NCBI RefSeq assembly: GCF_013415125.1
Contig: NZ_JACCDE010000001.1
Location: 124,001 to 188,000, forward strand
Source: Vreelandella glaciei
Lineage (GTDB): Bacteria > Pseudomonadota > Gammaproteobacteria > Pseudomonadales > Halomonadaceae
Direction of reading: 5' to 3'
DNA length: 64,000 nucleotides
The first letter of the stretch is position 1. Each line of letters starts with the position of its first letter. Made by a program: the position numbers and the translations under genes. This document shows, in pieces, positions 1 to 10,715 of this stretch. Under the pieces are notes generated by a model. That model ran no database searches, had not been told where the DNA came from, and saw nothing but the letters and a program-made list of their open reading frames with translations.

Positions 1-126
1 GGTAAGCCTGAGCTTTCAGTCACTGAGCCAGTTCATGATGAACATGGCGATCCCAAAACTTCAGCCGAAACCTCTGATATAGCTTCTAGCGCTAAGAAAA
101 AACCAACGCTACGGGTTGTTAAATAA
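1..126 (+). CDS. sspB: SspB, ClpXP adaptor, C-terminal fragment
   Basis: Only the last 41 codons lie in the window; the gene begins upstream. The visible part is a hydrophilic linker rich in Asp, Glu, Ser and Lys that ends in LRVVK followed by TAA. In SspB the flexible tail ends in this ClpX-binding pentapeptide, which docks the adaptor on the ClpX N-domain while the missing N-terminal fold holds ssrA-tagged substrates. Identification rests on this tail and on synteny with dolP-diaA-yraN-lpoA, where sspA-sspB commonly sits. A strong hairpin follows 31 bases after the stop. Confidence 0.8.
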   Translation, partial: GKPELSVTEPVHDEHGDPKTSAETSDIASSAKKKPTLRVVK

Positions 127-157
127 CGCTAGTTAAATAACACCTGTGGTGTGAATT

Positions 158-191
158 AAAAAGCCTCGCTTTTATCAAGCGAGGCTTTTTT
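158..191. terminator. Bidirectional terminator sspB/dolP
   Basis: A perfect inverted repeat (AAAAAGCCTCGCTT, loop TTAT, complement) is flanked by A and T runs, so it works as an intrinsic terminator on both strands. It separates the convergent sspB and dolP genes. Confidence 0.9.
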
Positions 192-221
192 ATGCGAGCT
201 GGCAATGAAAGGGTGTACAGC

Positions 222-794
222 TTAGTCGAGGTAGTCAAACACCTTGACGATTCGTTGTACGCCGCCAACTGCGGAGGCTGCATTAACGATGCGGTCGGCT
301 TCTGCACGCGTCACGCTGCCCATCAGGTAAACGCTGGCGTTTTCTGTAGTCACTTTTAGTTTAGAAGAATCGATGTGGTCATTAGTTGCTAGGTGGCTGA
401 TGACGTTGGTGGTTAGCCATGTGTCCGTCAGGCGCTGGCTGGCCGGTAGGCGAGCGGCAATGGTGAGTTCGTTATGAATTTCATTGACCCCGCGTAAGCT
501 GGTGGTGACTTCGCCCGCCATAGCGCGAAGCTCTTCACTAGGCACTTGTCCCACCAATAGCACCACACCGTTATAGGCATGGGCGCGGATACGGGCGTCG
601 CCGAGTCGCGCATCGGCGCGCTCAAGTGCGTCGTCAACTTCACGCTCTATAGTGGCATCAATGGCTTCAACGTCGTCGCTACGTTGGGCATAGTTTGACT
701 GATTGGAAGCGGAGTTATTGGCACAGCCGCTGATAAACATTACCGCGCAAAGCGCAGCAGCGATAAAACCGCGAGAGGAGAGGTGCTGGGGCAT
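222..794 (-). CDS. dolP: DolP/YraP-type dual BON-domain outer membrane lipoprotein
   Basis: 190 residues. The N-terminus is a lipoprotein signal peptide with lipobox ISGC (acylated Cys about residue 24) followed by Asn and Ala, which favours outer membrane sorting. Two BON domains follow, about residues 46-115 and 120-188. The family (DolP, formerly YraP) binds anionic phospholipid at division sites and supports outer membrane integrity and BAM function. The start is supported by AAGGAG upstream on the minus strand. The gene follows diaA, as in E. coli yraN-diaA-yraP. Confidence 0.88.
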   Translation of the reverse strand: MPQHLSSRGFIAAALCAVMFISGCANNSASNQSNYAQRSDDVEAIDATIEREVDDALERADARLGDARIRAHAYNGVVLLVGQVPSEELRAMAGEVTTSLRGVNEIHNELTIAARLPASQRLTDTWLTTNVISHLATNDHIDSSKLKVTTENASVYLMGSVTRAEADRIVNAASAVGGVQRIVKVFDYLD

Positions 795-838
795 CGGTAT
801 GACTCCTTGGTGCTAGCTAGCTGTTAAAAATTAATCGA

Positions 839-871
839 AGTCCGTTTATGTTAACGCTATAAACAAGGACT
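839..871 (-). terminator. Hairpin between diaA and dolP
   Basis: Arms AGTCC-GTTTAT and ATAAAC-(AA)-GGACT form an 11-pair stem with a two-base bulge. On the minus strand it is followed by an AT-rich stretch containing five T, so it may be a weak or partial terminator after diaA; it could equally stabilise mRNA ends. Confidence 0.35.
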
Positions 872-879
872 ACTGGTGT

Positions 880-1488
<609 letters not shown>

Positions 1489-1518
1489 TTAAAGTGTAAA
1501 GACCGTTTTTAAAGACAG

Positions 1519-1890
1519 TCAAAAGGCATCAAAAGCAGCTTTCACCCAGTGAAAATCAAGATCGGGGGACTTGCCAGTAATCGCCAGGACATCAAAGCGG
1601 CATGGCGATGAAAGTCCACCGCGAGCGATATATAACCTGGCCGCACGAACCAATCGCTGCTGTTTCTGGTGGGTGACCGTTTCTAGAGGATGGCCATAGC
1701 GCGTCGTAGTGCGATGTTTAACTTCGACAAAGACGAGAATATCGCCATCTCGCATTACCAAGTCAAGCTCACCCCCTTTCACGTGATGATTTTGCGTGAC
1801 GAGGGTGAGTCCCTGTTGGCGCAGCCATTGAGCAGCTATCTGCTCAATGGCGGCACCACGGGCACGAGCGGTATGGGCGTTATTCGTCAC
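1519..1890 (-). CDS. yraN: YraN, UPF0102 endonuclease-fold protein
   Basis: 123 residues. Contains the family core: GAxxEQIAAQWLRQQG at the N-terminus, GGELDLVMRD (about 40-49) and VFVEVKHR (about 54-61), corresponding to the D-xx-ExK pattern of restriction-endonuclease-like nucleases. The biological role is not established. The start is GTG and overlaps the lpoA stop by 11 bases, so the two are probably translationally coupled. Confidence 0.85.
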   Translation of the reverse strand: MTNNAHTARARGAAIEQIAAQWLRQQGLTLVTQNHHVKGGELDLVMRDGDILVFVEVKHRTTTRYGHPLETVTHQKQQRLVRAARLYIARGGLSSPCRFDVLAITGKSPDLDFHWVKAAFDAF

Positions 1891-3385
1891 TGACGTTACG
1901 GTTAGGGATCAAAATAGGCGATGGAACACCGTTTTGGAATTTTGCCCAAGGCAGCTCACGGTAAATGCGGCCGTCGTCGTTTAAGTAAAGCATGCCGGTA
2001 CTGCCGTTCAAGCCGTTGAGCTCGTTAAGATTTGAGAAGCGAATTGCCAGCTCGTAAGCATCAACACCCATGGCCATTAGGCGGAACATAGAGGCATCCG
2101 ATTCATCGCGTAGGCTCTGATAGGTTGATGCAAAAGGAAGCGCTTCTTCACCACCAACCGCAGCATCGGGGATTTGCCAGGGGATATCCATAAACATGAC
2201 ATCGTTTAAATCTTGATCAAGGCGCGTTTGCAAGCGGCCTTCATGTAAATGCGATGTGGCATAAATTGGCAGATCAGGGGCGTAATAATAGTCCATGGTG
2301 GGCGGCACTTGGCGCGCATATTCCGGTAACGCGAGTAGGAAAAGTGCGTCAATATTGCTTAGGCGGGCGCGTTCGCCGCTGACATTGAGAGCGGTTTGTA
2401 CCGCATTAGAGACTGAGCTATCAGGGTTGTAGCGTACGGCGTTGGCAACTTCACCGCCTTGGCTGTGCCACTCATTCCAAAAGGCTTCACCTACGCGGCG
2501 CCCCCAATCGTTATCAGGCACCATCATGGACATTTGGCGGTGGCCATCCTGCCACGCACGGCGAGCTGCTTGGCGTGCTTCATCTTCAGCGGAGAGGCCG
2601 TACTGGAATAGCCGCTGTGCTTGGTTGTTATCGCCACTGCCATAGTTGAGCGCCAGCGTAGGAAGGGGAACACTATCGCGTTGCTCTAGCTGGGTGACTT
2701 GGCTTTTATCTAATGGGCCAATCATTAGCTGCGCGTTCATTTGCTGGGCGCGGTCATAGAGCTCATCAAGTGAGTAGCGCGACGCGTCGAGAAAGCTGAG
2801 TTCGGTATTGCCCCCTTTAACATCATGGTGCTGACGCATGGCGGTGGCGATGGTGTTAGCGACGCTGCTAAGTGGGCCAGATTCGGGCAGTGCAACCACG
2901 ATACGGCGTATTGCCTGACCTTCAAGCTCAGGCAGTGCGACCGTTACCGCGCCAGGTTGGTCAAGCGCTTCACGAGCCCAGCGCTGACGCTCTGCAAGCC
3001 TCTCTTGCTGGCTAGCCTGCATTGGCAGTTCGTCGTCGAGTACTTGTGTGGCGCGTAACACGGCGCGTGGTTCATCCAGGGCGCGGGCAAGTTCGGAAAA
3101 TAGCAACGCCCAGCGCACACGGTCAGGTTCTGATAGCAGGCTTTCATCGATTCCGTCGGCGGTTTCAAAGGCTCTGTCGCGCTCACCCTGCCTCGCCAGA
3201 ATGTTGGCTGCTTCCAAGCGCGTTTTAGCTGCTTGTTCGGGTGCCTGCTGTTCCGCTTGGTTGAGTAATTGACCTGGGTCTTCAACAGGCACGCGGTCTA
3301 CCACGCTTGGCGACTGCATCGCACAGCCAGCAACGAGAAATGCCACAAGGGCAGCGGCGAGTAAGCCACGTAATGACTGTTTCAT
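1880..3385 (-). CDS. lpoA: LpoA, outer membrane lipoprotein activator of PBP1A
   Basis: 501 residues from the chosen ATG, which is preceded by AAGGAAGG; a 26-codon in-frame extension upstream lacks a signal sequence and is rejected. The signal peptide has lipobox VAGC with Cys21. A helical, TPR-like N-terminal part (about 30-170) is followed by a periplasmic-binding-protein-like domain with typical segments around RRIVVALPESGPLS and MLYLNDDGRIYREL. LpoA reaches through the peptidoglycan to stimulate PBP1A. It is shorter than the E. coli protein (about 680 residues), mainly through a smaller N-terminal region. Divergent from rsmI, with which it shares a 114-base intergenic region. Confidence 0.87.
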   Translation of the reverse strand: MKQSLRGLLAAALVAFLVAGCAMQSPSVVDRVPVEDPGQLLNQAEQQAPEQAAKTRLEAANILARQGERDRAFETADGIDESLLSEPDRVRWALLFSELARALDEPRAVLRATQVLDDELPMQASQQERLAERQRWAREALDQPGAVTVALPELEGQAIRRIVVALPESGPLSSVANTIATAMRQHHDVKGGNTELSFLDASRYSLDELYDRAQQMNAQLMIGPLDKSQVTQLEQRDSVPLPTLALNYGSGDNNQAQRLFQYGLSAEDEARQAARRAWQDGHRQMSMMVPDNDWGRRVGEAFWNEWHSQGGEVANAVRYNPDSSVSNAVQTALNVSGERARLSNIDALFLLALPEYARQVPPTMDYYYAPDLPIYATSHLHEGRLQTRLDQDLNDVMFMDIPWQIPDAAVGGEEALPFASTYQSLRDESDASMFRLMAMGVDAYELAIRFSNLNELNGLNGSTGMLYLNDDGRIYRELPWAKFQNGVPSPILIPNRNVSDE

Positions 3386-3499
3386 GTATCCTTCCTTAAG
3401 TTTCCATTTGCGCTGTCGCTGCTTGCCAGCGATTGCCGAGGCTACGGCACAAGCATAGCGCACCGATAGAGCAAGCCATCAACGAATTGAGAGTCAACA

Positions 3500-4357
3500 A
3501 TGCCAGACCATAATCCGGGTACATTGTACGTGGTTGCCACGCCAATTGGGAATTTGGACGACTTAACCGCACGTGCCGCTCGGGTGTTAGGGCAAGTCGC
3601 GCGGGTTGCAGCTGAAGATACCCGCCATAGCGGCCGCCTGTTGGCGCACTTAGGCTTGAATAAGCCGATGATCTCCTTACACGAGCACAATGAAGCGCGT
3701 CGTGTGGATACCTTGGATAGCTATCTCGCCGCAGGAGAAGATATTGCCTTAATCAGCGATGCAGGAACACCGTTGATTAGCGATCCAGGTTTTGTGTTGG
3801 TTCGTGAGCTGCGGGCGCGAAACCGCCATATCGTGCCTATTCCTGGCCCTTGCGCGTTGATTACCGCTTTGTCGGGAGCGGGCTTGCCGACAGATCGCTT
3901 TGTATTTGCTGGCTTTCTACCTGCCAAGCCAGGCGCTCGCCGCCAAGCACTCGATGGCTGGAAAGCCCGTGAAGAGACGTTGGTGTTTTACGAGTCGCCT
4001 CACCGTATTGTGCACACCCTTGAGGCGCTGCAGGAGCAAATGGCCGGGCGGGATGTGGTATTGGCACGTGAGCTAACCAAAACTTTTGAGACATTTTTGC
4101 ACGGAACGCCTGAGAGTTTGCTTGAGCAGTTGGCGGCTGACCCTAATCAAGCTCGCGGCGAATTCGTCATTATTGTGGCTGGCGCTCCGCCGGTTGAGCA
4201 GAGTGAACATCAGAATATATCAGCGGAGGTCTTGCTAGAGGCACTGCTGGCAGAGGGCGTGGGCGTTAAGCAGAGCGCTGCGATTGCCTCGCGAATGCTC
4301 GGTGGTCGCAAGCAAACTTGGTACGCTCGTTTGCAAGCAATTAAAGGCGAGCATTGA
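3500..4357 (+). CDS. rsmI: RsmI, 16S rRNA 2'-O-ribose C1402 methyltransferase
   Basis: 285 residues. TP-methylase fold: LYVVATPIGNLDDLT at residues 8-22, AEDTRHSGRLL, DAGTPLISDPG and PGPCALITALSGAGLP are all present. It uses SAM to methylate the ribose of C1402 in 16S rRNA; RsmH, encoded just downstream of rnpB, methylates N4 of the same base. Divergent from lpoA, and its stop lies 31 bases before the RNase P RNA. Confidence 0.95.
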   Translation: MPDHNPGTLYVVATPIGNLDDLTARAARVLGQVARVAAEDTRHSGRLLAHLGLNKPMISLHEHNEARRVDTLDSYLAAGEDIALISDAGTPLISDPGFVLVRELRARNRHIVPIPGPCALITALSGAGLPTDRFVFAGFLPAKPGARRQALDGWKAREETLVFYESPHRIVHTLEALQEQMAGRDVVLARELTKTFETFLHGTPESLLEQLAADPNQARGEFVIIVAGAPPVEQSEHQNISAEVLLEALLAEGVGVKQSAAIASRMLGGRKQTWYARLQAIKGEH

Positions 4358-4388
4358 GGCAAGTCGAGGGCGCTGGTATGCTTGCCGC

Positions 4389-4760
<372 letters not shown>

Positions 4761-4827
4761 TTTCCACATCAGGGCGTGCATGCACGCTCTTTATTACGTT
4801 GTCTCTAACATCTTGTGTGAGAAAAAA

Positions 4828-5796
4828 ATGCCTTCTCCTGACGCTGAACAGGTTGCTTCCCGCTTTCGCCATACCAGCGTACTACTGGAAGGTGCTATTG
4901 ATGCCCTGGTGCATGACGATCAAGGCGTCTATTTAGACGGTACTTTCGGGAGAGGCGGTCACTCACGGGTAATTCTTGACCGTCTGAGCAAGCAAGGTCA
5001 GTTGCTCGCCATGGATCGCGATCCTCAAGCCATTGCCGCAGCAGCTGACATTGATGATGCGCGTTTCCAGATTACTCAACGTGAATTTGCCCAGCTTGCC
5101 GAATTTGCCCGTGAACAAGGCGTGTTCGGTAAGCTTTCAGGGGTGCTGCTTGATGTAGGCGTTTCCTCCCCTCAGCTTGATGATCCCGAACGCGGTTTTA
5201 GTTTTATGCGTGATGGCCCGCTGGATATGCGCATGGATCCTACCCAGGGCCAAAGCGTTGCTGAATTCTTGGCGCGTGCCAGTGAAGCTGATATTGCCTA
5301 CGTATTTAAAACCTACGGTGAAGAGCGTTATGCCAAGCGTTTAGCCCGGGCGGTGGTCACTCGTCGAGTCGAGAAGCCCTTTACCCATACGGTGGATTTG
5401 GCTGAAGTCCTTAAAGTTGCTCACCCCGCCTGGGAAAAAGGTCGTCACCCAGCCACCAAAGCGTTTCAAGGGCTGCGTATATTCGTCAACGGCGAGCTTG
5501 AGCAATTAGACAGTGCGCTTGATGCGGCGCTTGAGGCGCTTGCCCCCGGCGGTCACTTGGTGGTTATCAGTTTTCACTCGCTGGAAGATCGCCGTGTGAA
5601 GCGTTTTATCCGTCATCATGTGCGCGGTGACACTGACCTTCCGCGTGGGGTGCCTATTCGCGACGATCAAATAAATCGGCGTCTTGAGGCGTTAGGCAAA
5701 GGCGTGCGGCCAAGTGAGGAAGAAGTGGATGCTAATCCTCGCGCACGAAGTGCCGTCATGCGGGCTGCACGCAAACGGATGTCATCACGGATGTAA
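4828..5796 (+). CDS. rsmH: RsmH (MraW), 16S rRNA N4-C1402 methyltransferase
   Basis: 322 residues from the ATG at 4828. The longer in-frame reading upstream runs into rnpB and is rejected. Motifs: [13 protein letters not shown] near the N-terminus, the SAM-binding [15 protein letters not shown]-equivalent [29 protein letters not shown] and [15 protein letters not shown]. It opens the dcw cluster; mraZ, which precedes rsmH in many bacteria, is absent, and rnpB abuts instead. The ribosome-binding site is weak (GTGTGAG). Two bases separate it from ftsL. Confidence 0.93.
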   Translation: MPSPDAEQVASRFRHTSVLLEGAIDALVHDDQGVYLDGTFGRGGHSRVILDRLSKQGQLLAMDRDPQAIAAAADIDDARFQITQREFAQLAEFAREQGVFGKLSGVLLDVGVSSPQLDDPERGFSFMRDGPLDMRMDPTQGQSVAEFLARASEADIAYVFKTYGEERYAKRLARAVVTRRVEKPFTHTVDLAEVLKVAHPAWEKGRHPATKAFQGLRIFVNGELEQLDSALDAALEALAPGGHLVVISFHSLEDRRVKRFIRHHVRGDTDLPRGVPIRDDQINRRLEALGKGVRPSEEEVDANPRARSAVMRAARKRMSSRM

Positions 5797-5798
5797 TC

Positions 5799-6134
5799 AT
5801 GAGCATGGATCGGATTGAGCAGTGGGCAACCACGCTACGCGCCGAATGGCCTTTCAAGCTACGCCTGCGCGCCTGGCCAGTGGTTATTAGCCTGTTATTT
5901 TTACTCTGCATGGCCTCTGGGTTAGCTGTTGTCATTACTACGCATATGACGCGGGTGCAATTTGCTCAGCTGCAACAGCTAGAGCAAGAAGAGAACCAAT
6001 TGCAAACAGAGTGGGGGCAGCTACTGCTTGAAGAGGGCGCCTGGTCAACGCCTGCTCGTATAGAACAAATTGCCACTGAGCGCCTGGGCATGCGAATCCC
6101 CGATGTCCATGATGTTGAGGTGATTAGGCCATGA
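5799..6134 (+). CDS. ftsL: FtsL, divisome subunit
   Basis: 111 residues with a short cytoplasmic N-terminus, one transmembrane helix (about 25-49, VVISLLFLLCMASGLAVV) and a periplasmic coiled coil rich in Gln, Glu and Leu, ending in the family's ATERLGMRIP-like segment. FtsL forms a complex with FtsQ and FtsB and activates FtsWI. It overlaps ftsI by four bases (ATGA), giving translational coupling. Confidence 0.9.
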   Translation: MSMDRIEQWATTLRAEWPFKLRLRAWPVVISLLFLLCMASGLAVVITTHMTRVQFAQLQQLEQEENQLQTEWGQLLLEEGAWSTPARIEQIATERLGMRIPDVHDVEVIRP

Positions 6135-7837
6135 GAAGCGAGCGTCGCGGAGGCACCTCTCGTCAGGCCCCGATTGCACCTCCTCTTGGAGGTGGTCGGT
6201 TCGTATTTATTTTATTGGCGATTGGTTTGGCATCCGCTATTTTAATCGGCCGCATTACGCTGCTTCAGGTTATTGACCGCCCCTTTCTGCAAAGCCAGGG
6301 GGATGCACGTACCCTCCGCCATGAAGCGATTCCCGCCCACCGCGGCATGATTACCGACCGTAATGGAGAGCCACTGGCTATTTCTACGCCAGTCGTCACA
6401 CTCTGGGCGAACCCCCAGGAGTTGCCCGAGGATGCCATACAGCGCGTTATGCTAGCCCAGGCGTTAGGGATGACGCTGGATGACTTTGAGTCGCGTGTAG
6501 CACGCTTTAGTGAGCGTGAATTTATGTATTTACGCCGCCAAATGACGCCCGCCGCGGCTCAGCAGATCCTTAATCTACGGACCCCCGGTGTCTATCCCCA
6601 GCGTGAATACAAGCGTTACTATCCTGCTGGCGAAGTGGCGGCGCAATTATTGGGCGTCACCAACGTTGATGACATTGGGCAAGAAGGTTTAGAGCTCTCC
6701 TATCAGCCCTATTTGGCAGGCCACCCTGGGCAACGGCGAGTGATTAAAGATCGCCGTGGGCGTCTGGTGCGTGAGCTTGGCGTGATTAACGAAGCCCAGC
6801 CGGGGGGGAAGCTCACCTTGGCTATTGATCAACGTATTCAGTATATGGCGTACCGTGAGCTGCGTGCGGCAGTCGCTGAGAATGAGGCTGATGGTGGCGT
6901 GCTAGTAATGATGGATGCGCGCACGGGGGAAGTGTTGGCTATGGCGAACCTGCCCTCCTATAACCCTAATAACCGGGCAGGACTCGATCCGCGTGGGTTG
7001 CGTAACCAAGCTCTGGTGGATGTATTTGAGCCTGGTTCGGTCATGAAGCCGCTGGCCATGGCAGCTATTTTGGAAAGCGGGGTGGTAGACCGCGATGTCA
7101 TAGTGGATACATCGCCCGGTTGGATGCGGCTGGACCAATTTACAATTCGCGATTTTCGTAACTATGGTGAGTTGGATCTGGCCGGTATCCTGGAGAAATC
7201 ATCGAATATCGGTATGTCACGTTTAGCGTTGCAACTGAGCGATACCGCTATTTGGGAAAAATATAACCAGTTAGGATTAGGGCAAGCGCCCGGTACAGGT
7301 TTTCCTGGTGAGTCAACGGGTAGTTTGCCCGCACCGGTGCGCTGGTCGCGCAGTGAGCGAGCAGCGCTCTCTTATGGTTATGGACTCTCTGTTTCCGCGG
7401 TGCAGCTAGCGAGTGCTTACACGGCGTTAGCTAATGATGGTGTTCGTTTGCAGCCCTCTCTTTTACGCCTTTCTGAGCCCCCTCAGGGCATTCCTGCTAT
7501 ATCGCCCACGGTTGCGAATGATCTGCTCAATATCTTGGAAACCTCGGTAGCCGCTTATACCGGTGGTCGGCGAGCCCGGGTGGAAGGTTATCGCGTGGGA
7601 GGGAAAACGGGCACCGTACGTAAGACCGGACAGCAAGGCTATACCACCGATGCTTATCGCAGTGTGTTTGCGGGGATTGCGCCTATTTCTGATCCGCGTA
7701 TTGTCACTGTAGTCATGATTGATCACCCCAAGGCTGGCGAATTTTATGGTGGTGCTGTCGCCGCCCCGGTTTTTTCCAGCGTAACGGGTAATGCTTTGCG
7801 CTTGTTGGATGTTCCGCCGGATCACGATGCTGAGTAG
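6131..7837 (+). CDS. ftsI: FtsI (PBP3), septal peptidoglycan transpeptidase
   Basis: 568 residues. One N-terminal transmembrane helix (about 24-46), a PBP dimerisation domain including RGMITDRNGEPLAIS, and a transpeptidase domain with all three catalytic motifs: SVMK, SSN and KTG (in VGGKTGTVRK). It crosslinks septal peptidoglycan in a complex with FtsW, encoded in the same cluster. Length is normal for the family. Confidence 0.96.
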   Translation: MRSERRGGTSRQAPIAPPLGGGRFVFILLAIGLASAILIGRITLLQVIDRPFLQSQGDARTLRHEAIPAHRGMITDRNGEPLAISTPVVTLWANPQELPEDAIQRVMLAQALGMTLDDFESRVARFSEREFMYLRRQMTPAAAQQILNLRTPGVYPQREYKRYYPAGEVAAQLLGVTNVDDIGQEGLELSYQPYLAGHPGQRRVIKDRRGRLVRELGVINEAQPGGKLTLAIDQRIQYMAYRELRAAVAENEADGGVLVMMDARTGEVLAMANLPSYNPNNRAGLDPRGLRNQALVDVFEPGSVMKPLAMAAILESGVVDRDVIVDTSPGWMRLDQFTIRDFRNYGELDLAGILEKSSNIGMSRLALQLSDTAIWEKYNQLGLGQAPGTGFPGESTGSLPAPVRWSRSERAALSYGYGLSVSAVQLASAYTALANDGVRLQPSLLRLSEPPQGIPAISPTVANDLLNILETSVAAYTGGRRARVEGYRVGGKTGTVRKTGQQGYTTDAYRSVFAGIAPISDPRIVTVVMIDHPKAGEFYGGAVAAPVFSSVTGNALRLLDVPPDHDAE

Positions 7838-7855
7838 TTTTTCTAAGGAGTTTGC

Positions 7856-9349
7856 ATGACGCTGAGTTCAGTCGATGTGGTGTCGGCGCTTGCGCACGTA
7901 TGGCCTAATTCACCACTGCCCGTCGATTTGCCTGAGCTGCCGGATCTAGTACGCATAGAAATGGATTCCCGCAAACTACAAACGGGCGATGTTTTTGTGG
8001 CAGTGCCGGGCAGTCAGCGTGATGGCCGCGATTTTATTGAGCAAGCGCTCAATGCGGGTGCTGCGCTTGTGTTAGCGCAAGGCGAGCCCGGTCAGGTGCT
8101 GCTTGAAGGCCGCGTGCTGAAACTGCCGCATCTTTCGGTGCGCTTGGGTGAGTTAGGGCGCGCCATGTTTAAAGTGCCTAATGATCTTGAAGTGATTGGC
8201 GTGACCGGTACCAACGGTAAAAGCTCCGTCACTAATTATATCGCTGCACTTAGCGAGACATTAGGAACGCCCACCGGACTGATTGGTACGTTGGGTGTAG
8301 GGCGTCCCGGTGAGTTGCGCGATAGCGGCTTAACCACGCCTGGCGCCTTAGCGCTGCAGGCGACACTGGGTGAGCTTGCCAGCCAGAGTGTGCGGCGTGT
8401 GGCGCTTGAGGCCTCTTCCCATGCGCTGGATCAGTACCGCTTAGAAACGGTAAACGTAAGCGTAGGCGTGTTTACCAATCTGACGCGCGACCATTTGGAT
8501 TATCATGGCAGCATGGCCGCCTATGCAGCATCCAAAGCGAAGCTTTTTCGGCGCTCGGAGCTCCGTCTAGCGGTAGTCAATGGCGATGACCCCTTAGCAC
8601 GCTTAATGCTGGCAGGTTGCAACAGTAATGTACGGGTGCTGGCGACGGGTAAAGATGAAGCCGTTACCTTGCGCGTGCTGGACTGGCAGCCCTCTGAGCA
8701 GGGGCAGCAGGCAATGATTGCGACTCCCGAGGGCGAGAAAATGCTTAGCTTAGGTTTAATGGGGCGTTTTAATTTAGATAACGTGCTGTTAGCGATGGCT
8801 GTGTTGTACGGATTAGGCGAATCACTCGACGACCTCTTCTCAGCCGCGTCTTCGCTGACGCCGGTGCCGGGCAGGATGGAGCGCTATGGTGGTGACGGCA
8901 CGCCTACCGTGGTGGTGGATTATGCGCACACGCCGGATGCGCTTCATAGCGCGTTACAAGCGCTGCGTGCCCATCTGGGTGATGCTGGCAAATTGTGGTG
9001 TGTATTCGGCTGCGGGGGAGAGCGCGATACAGGTAAGCGAGCCGAAATGGCTAAAGCTGCCGAGGCGCTGGCAGACCACATTATCGTTACCGATGATAAT
9101 CCTAGGCACGAGTCCGCTGAGCAAATCCGCCAACAGATTTTGTCTGGGTTCTCTGACACCGCGAACCCTATTGAAATCGGGGATCGTCGTGAGGCTGTGG
9201 CCACCGCTATTAAGCAGGCGGCTTTACAGGATGTCGTGCTTATCGCCGGAAAAGGCCATGAGGCGTATCAGGATATCCAGGGAGTGCGCCATGCCTATGC
9301 CGATAGCGAAGAGATCCAGCGTGCCTTTGCTGGGCGGAGAAGTCACTAA
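7856..9349 (+). CDS. murE: MurE, UDP-MurNAc-tripeptide ligase (meso-diaminopimelate adding)
   Basis: 497 residues. N-terminal Mur domain with DSRKLQTGDVFVAV, the ATP loop GVTGTNGKSSV, and the C-terminal motif DNPR in DDNPRHE, which marks use of meso-diaminopimelate rather than lysine. It adds the third residue of the peptide stem in the cytoplasm. AAGGAG precedes the ATG. Its stop overlaps the murF start by one base. Confidence 0.96.
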   Translation: MTLSSVDVVSALAHVWPNSPLPVDLPELPDLVRIEMDSRKLQTGDVFVAVPGSQRDGRDFIEQALNAGAALVLAQGEPGQVLLEGRVLKLPHLSVRLGELGRAMFKVPNDLEVIGVTGTNGKSSVTNYIAALSETLGTPTGLIGTLGVGRPGELRDSGLTTPGALALQATLGELASQSVRRVALEASSHALDQYRLETVNVSVGVFTNLTRDHLDYHGSMAAYAASKAKLFRRSELRLAVVNGDDPLARLMLAGCNSNVRVLATGKDEAVTLRVLDWQPSEQGQQAMIATPEGEKMLSLGLMGRFNLDNVLLAMAVLYGLGESLDDLFSAASSLTPVPGRMERYGGDGTPTVVVDYAHTPDALHSALQALRAHLGDAGKLWCVFGCGGERDTGKRAEMAKAAEALADHIIVTDDNPRHESAEQIRQQILSGFSDTANPIEIGDRREAVATAIKQAALQDVVLIAGKGHEAYQDIQGVRHAYADSEEIQRAFAGRRSH

Positions 9350-10701
9350 TGCAGTGGACACTTGGCCAGCTCGCCTCTGTGCTGGGTATTGAGGCGCCTG
9401 TTGATAAAGCGCAGCTGTTAGTCAGTTCAGTCGTTACCGATAGCCGCAAGATCGAGTCTGGCTGCCTGTTTGTTGCCCTTAAAGGCCCTCGCTTTGACGG
9501 TCATGATTTTGTTGCGCTTGCCAGCGAGCTCGGTGCCGTAGCGGCATTGGTCGACGCCCCCGTTGCTGCCGACTTACCCCAGCTGGTGTGCCCGGATACA
9601 CGTTTGGCCCTTGGGCTGATTGCCGGCGCGCACCGGCGCGCATGGCATGGCCCCGTGGTAGCCGTCACCGGCAATAGCGGTAAGACGACCGTTAAAGAGA
9701 TGTGTGCTGCTCTGCTAGCGCCTTTAGGCGACGTATTAGCCACTCAAGGTAATCTGAATAACGACTTTGGCGCGCCGCTGACCTTATTGCGATTGCGGCC
9801 GCATCATCAAGCCGCGGTGATCGAGCTGGGCGCTAATCATTTAGGTGAAATCGCCTGGACAGCCCCGCTGACCAAGCCCGATGTGGCGATTATCACCAAT
9901 GTCACCGGTGCCCATGTGGGCGAGTTCGGTGGCATGGGGCAGATTGCCCAGGCGAAAAGTGAATTACTGGTCGGGCTGGGCGAGCAGGGTACTGCTGTTC
10001 TGAATAGGGATGATCACTATTTTACGTTTTGGGCTGCTTGTGCGGCTCCGCGGCGGGTGGTGAGCTTTGGTTTTCACCCCGAGGCGGATGTGAGCGCCGC
10101 AGCGCTTTCCTGTGATTCGCAAGGGCGGTATGCTTTCACGCTATTTCAGCATGGTCGAGCGCTGGGCCAGGTGCGTTTGCCGTTACTGGGCAAGCACAAT
10201 GTCAGTAATGCGTTGGCTGCTGCAGCTGCAGCATTAACGCTAGGCGTGCCGGAAGAGCAAGTGATATCACGCTTGGAATCGCTGCAAGCGCTTGCCGGTA
10301 GGTTGGCCGTGGTATCCGGATGGCGCGGTGTCACTGTGCTGGATGACACTTACAATGCCAATCCTGGCGCGGTCAAAGCGGCCCTGGATACCTTGGCCAG
10401 CTTTCCTCCGCCACGCTGGTGTGCGTTAGGGGCGATGGGCGAACTGGGGGAAGCATCGGCTGCGCTGCACGCCGATATCGGCCGCTATGCCGCCGAGCTT
10501 GGTATTGATGAGCTGTTAACGCTGGGCGAGGCCGCACGTGCCGCCAGCGAAGCCTTTGGTCGTGGGCTGCACTTTAACGATCACGAGACGCTAACGCGTT
10601 ATGTCACTCATACTTTGCCGCCTGACACTACGTTGCTGGTGAAAGGGTCGCGCAGTGCGGGCATGGAACATGTCGTTAATGCACTGCGTTCGGATAAATA
10701 A
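9349..10701 (+). CDS. murF: MurF, UDP-MurNAc-pentapeptide synthetase (D-Ala-D-Ala adding)
   Basis: 450 residues. DSRKIESGCLFVALKG in the N-terminal domain, the P-loop AVTGNSGKTTVKEM, ELGANHLGEIAWT and VLDDTYNANPGAV in the C-terminal domain match the family. It joins D-Ala-D-Ala, made by the Ddl encoded at 17 kb, to the UDP-MurNAc-tripeptide. It shares a TAATG overlap with murE. Confidence 0.96.
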   Translation: MQWTLGQLASVLGIEAPVDKAQLLVSSVVTDSRKIESGCLFVALKGPRFDGHDFVALASELGAVAALVDAPVAADLPQLVCPDTRLALGLIAGAHRRAWHGPVVAVTGNSGKTTVKEMCAALLAPLGDVLATQGNLNNDFGAPLTLLRLRPHHQAAVIELGANHLGEIAWTAPLTKPDVAIITNVTGAHVGEFGGMGQIAQAKSELLVGLGEQGTAVLNRDDHYFTFWAACAAPRRVVSFGFHPEADVSAAALSCDSQGRYAFTLFQHGRALGQVRLPLLGKHNVSNALAAAAAALTLGVPEEQVISRLESLQALAGRLAVVSGWRGVTVLDDTYNANPGAVKAALDTLASFPPPRWCALGAMGELGEASAALHADIGRYAAELGIDELLTLGEAARAASEAFGRGLHFNDHETLTRYVTHTLPPDTTLLVKGSRSAGMEHVVNALRSDK

Positions 10702-10715
10702 GGTAAACGCCGTTC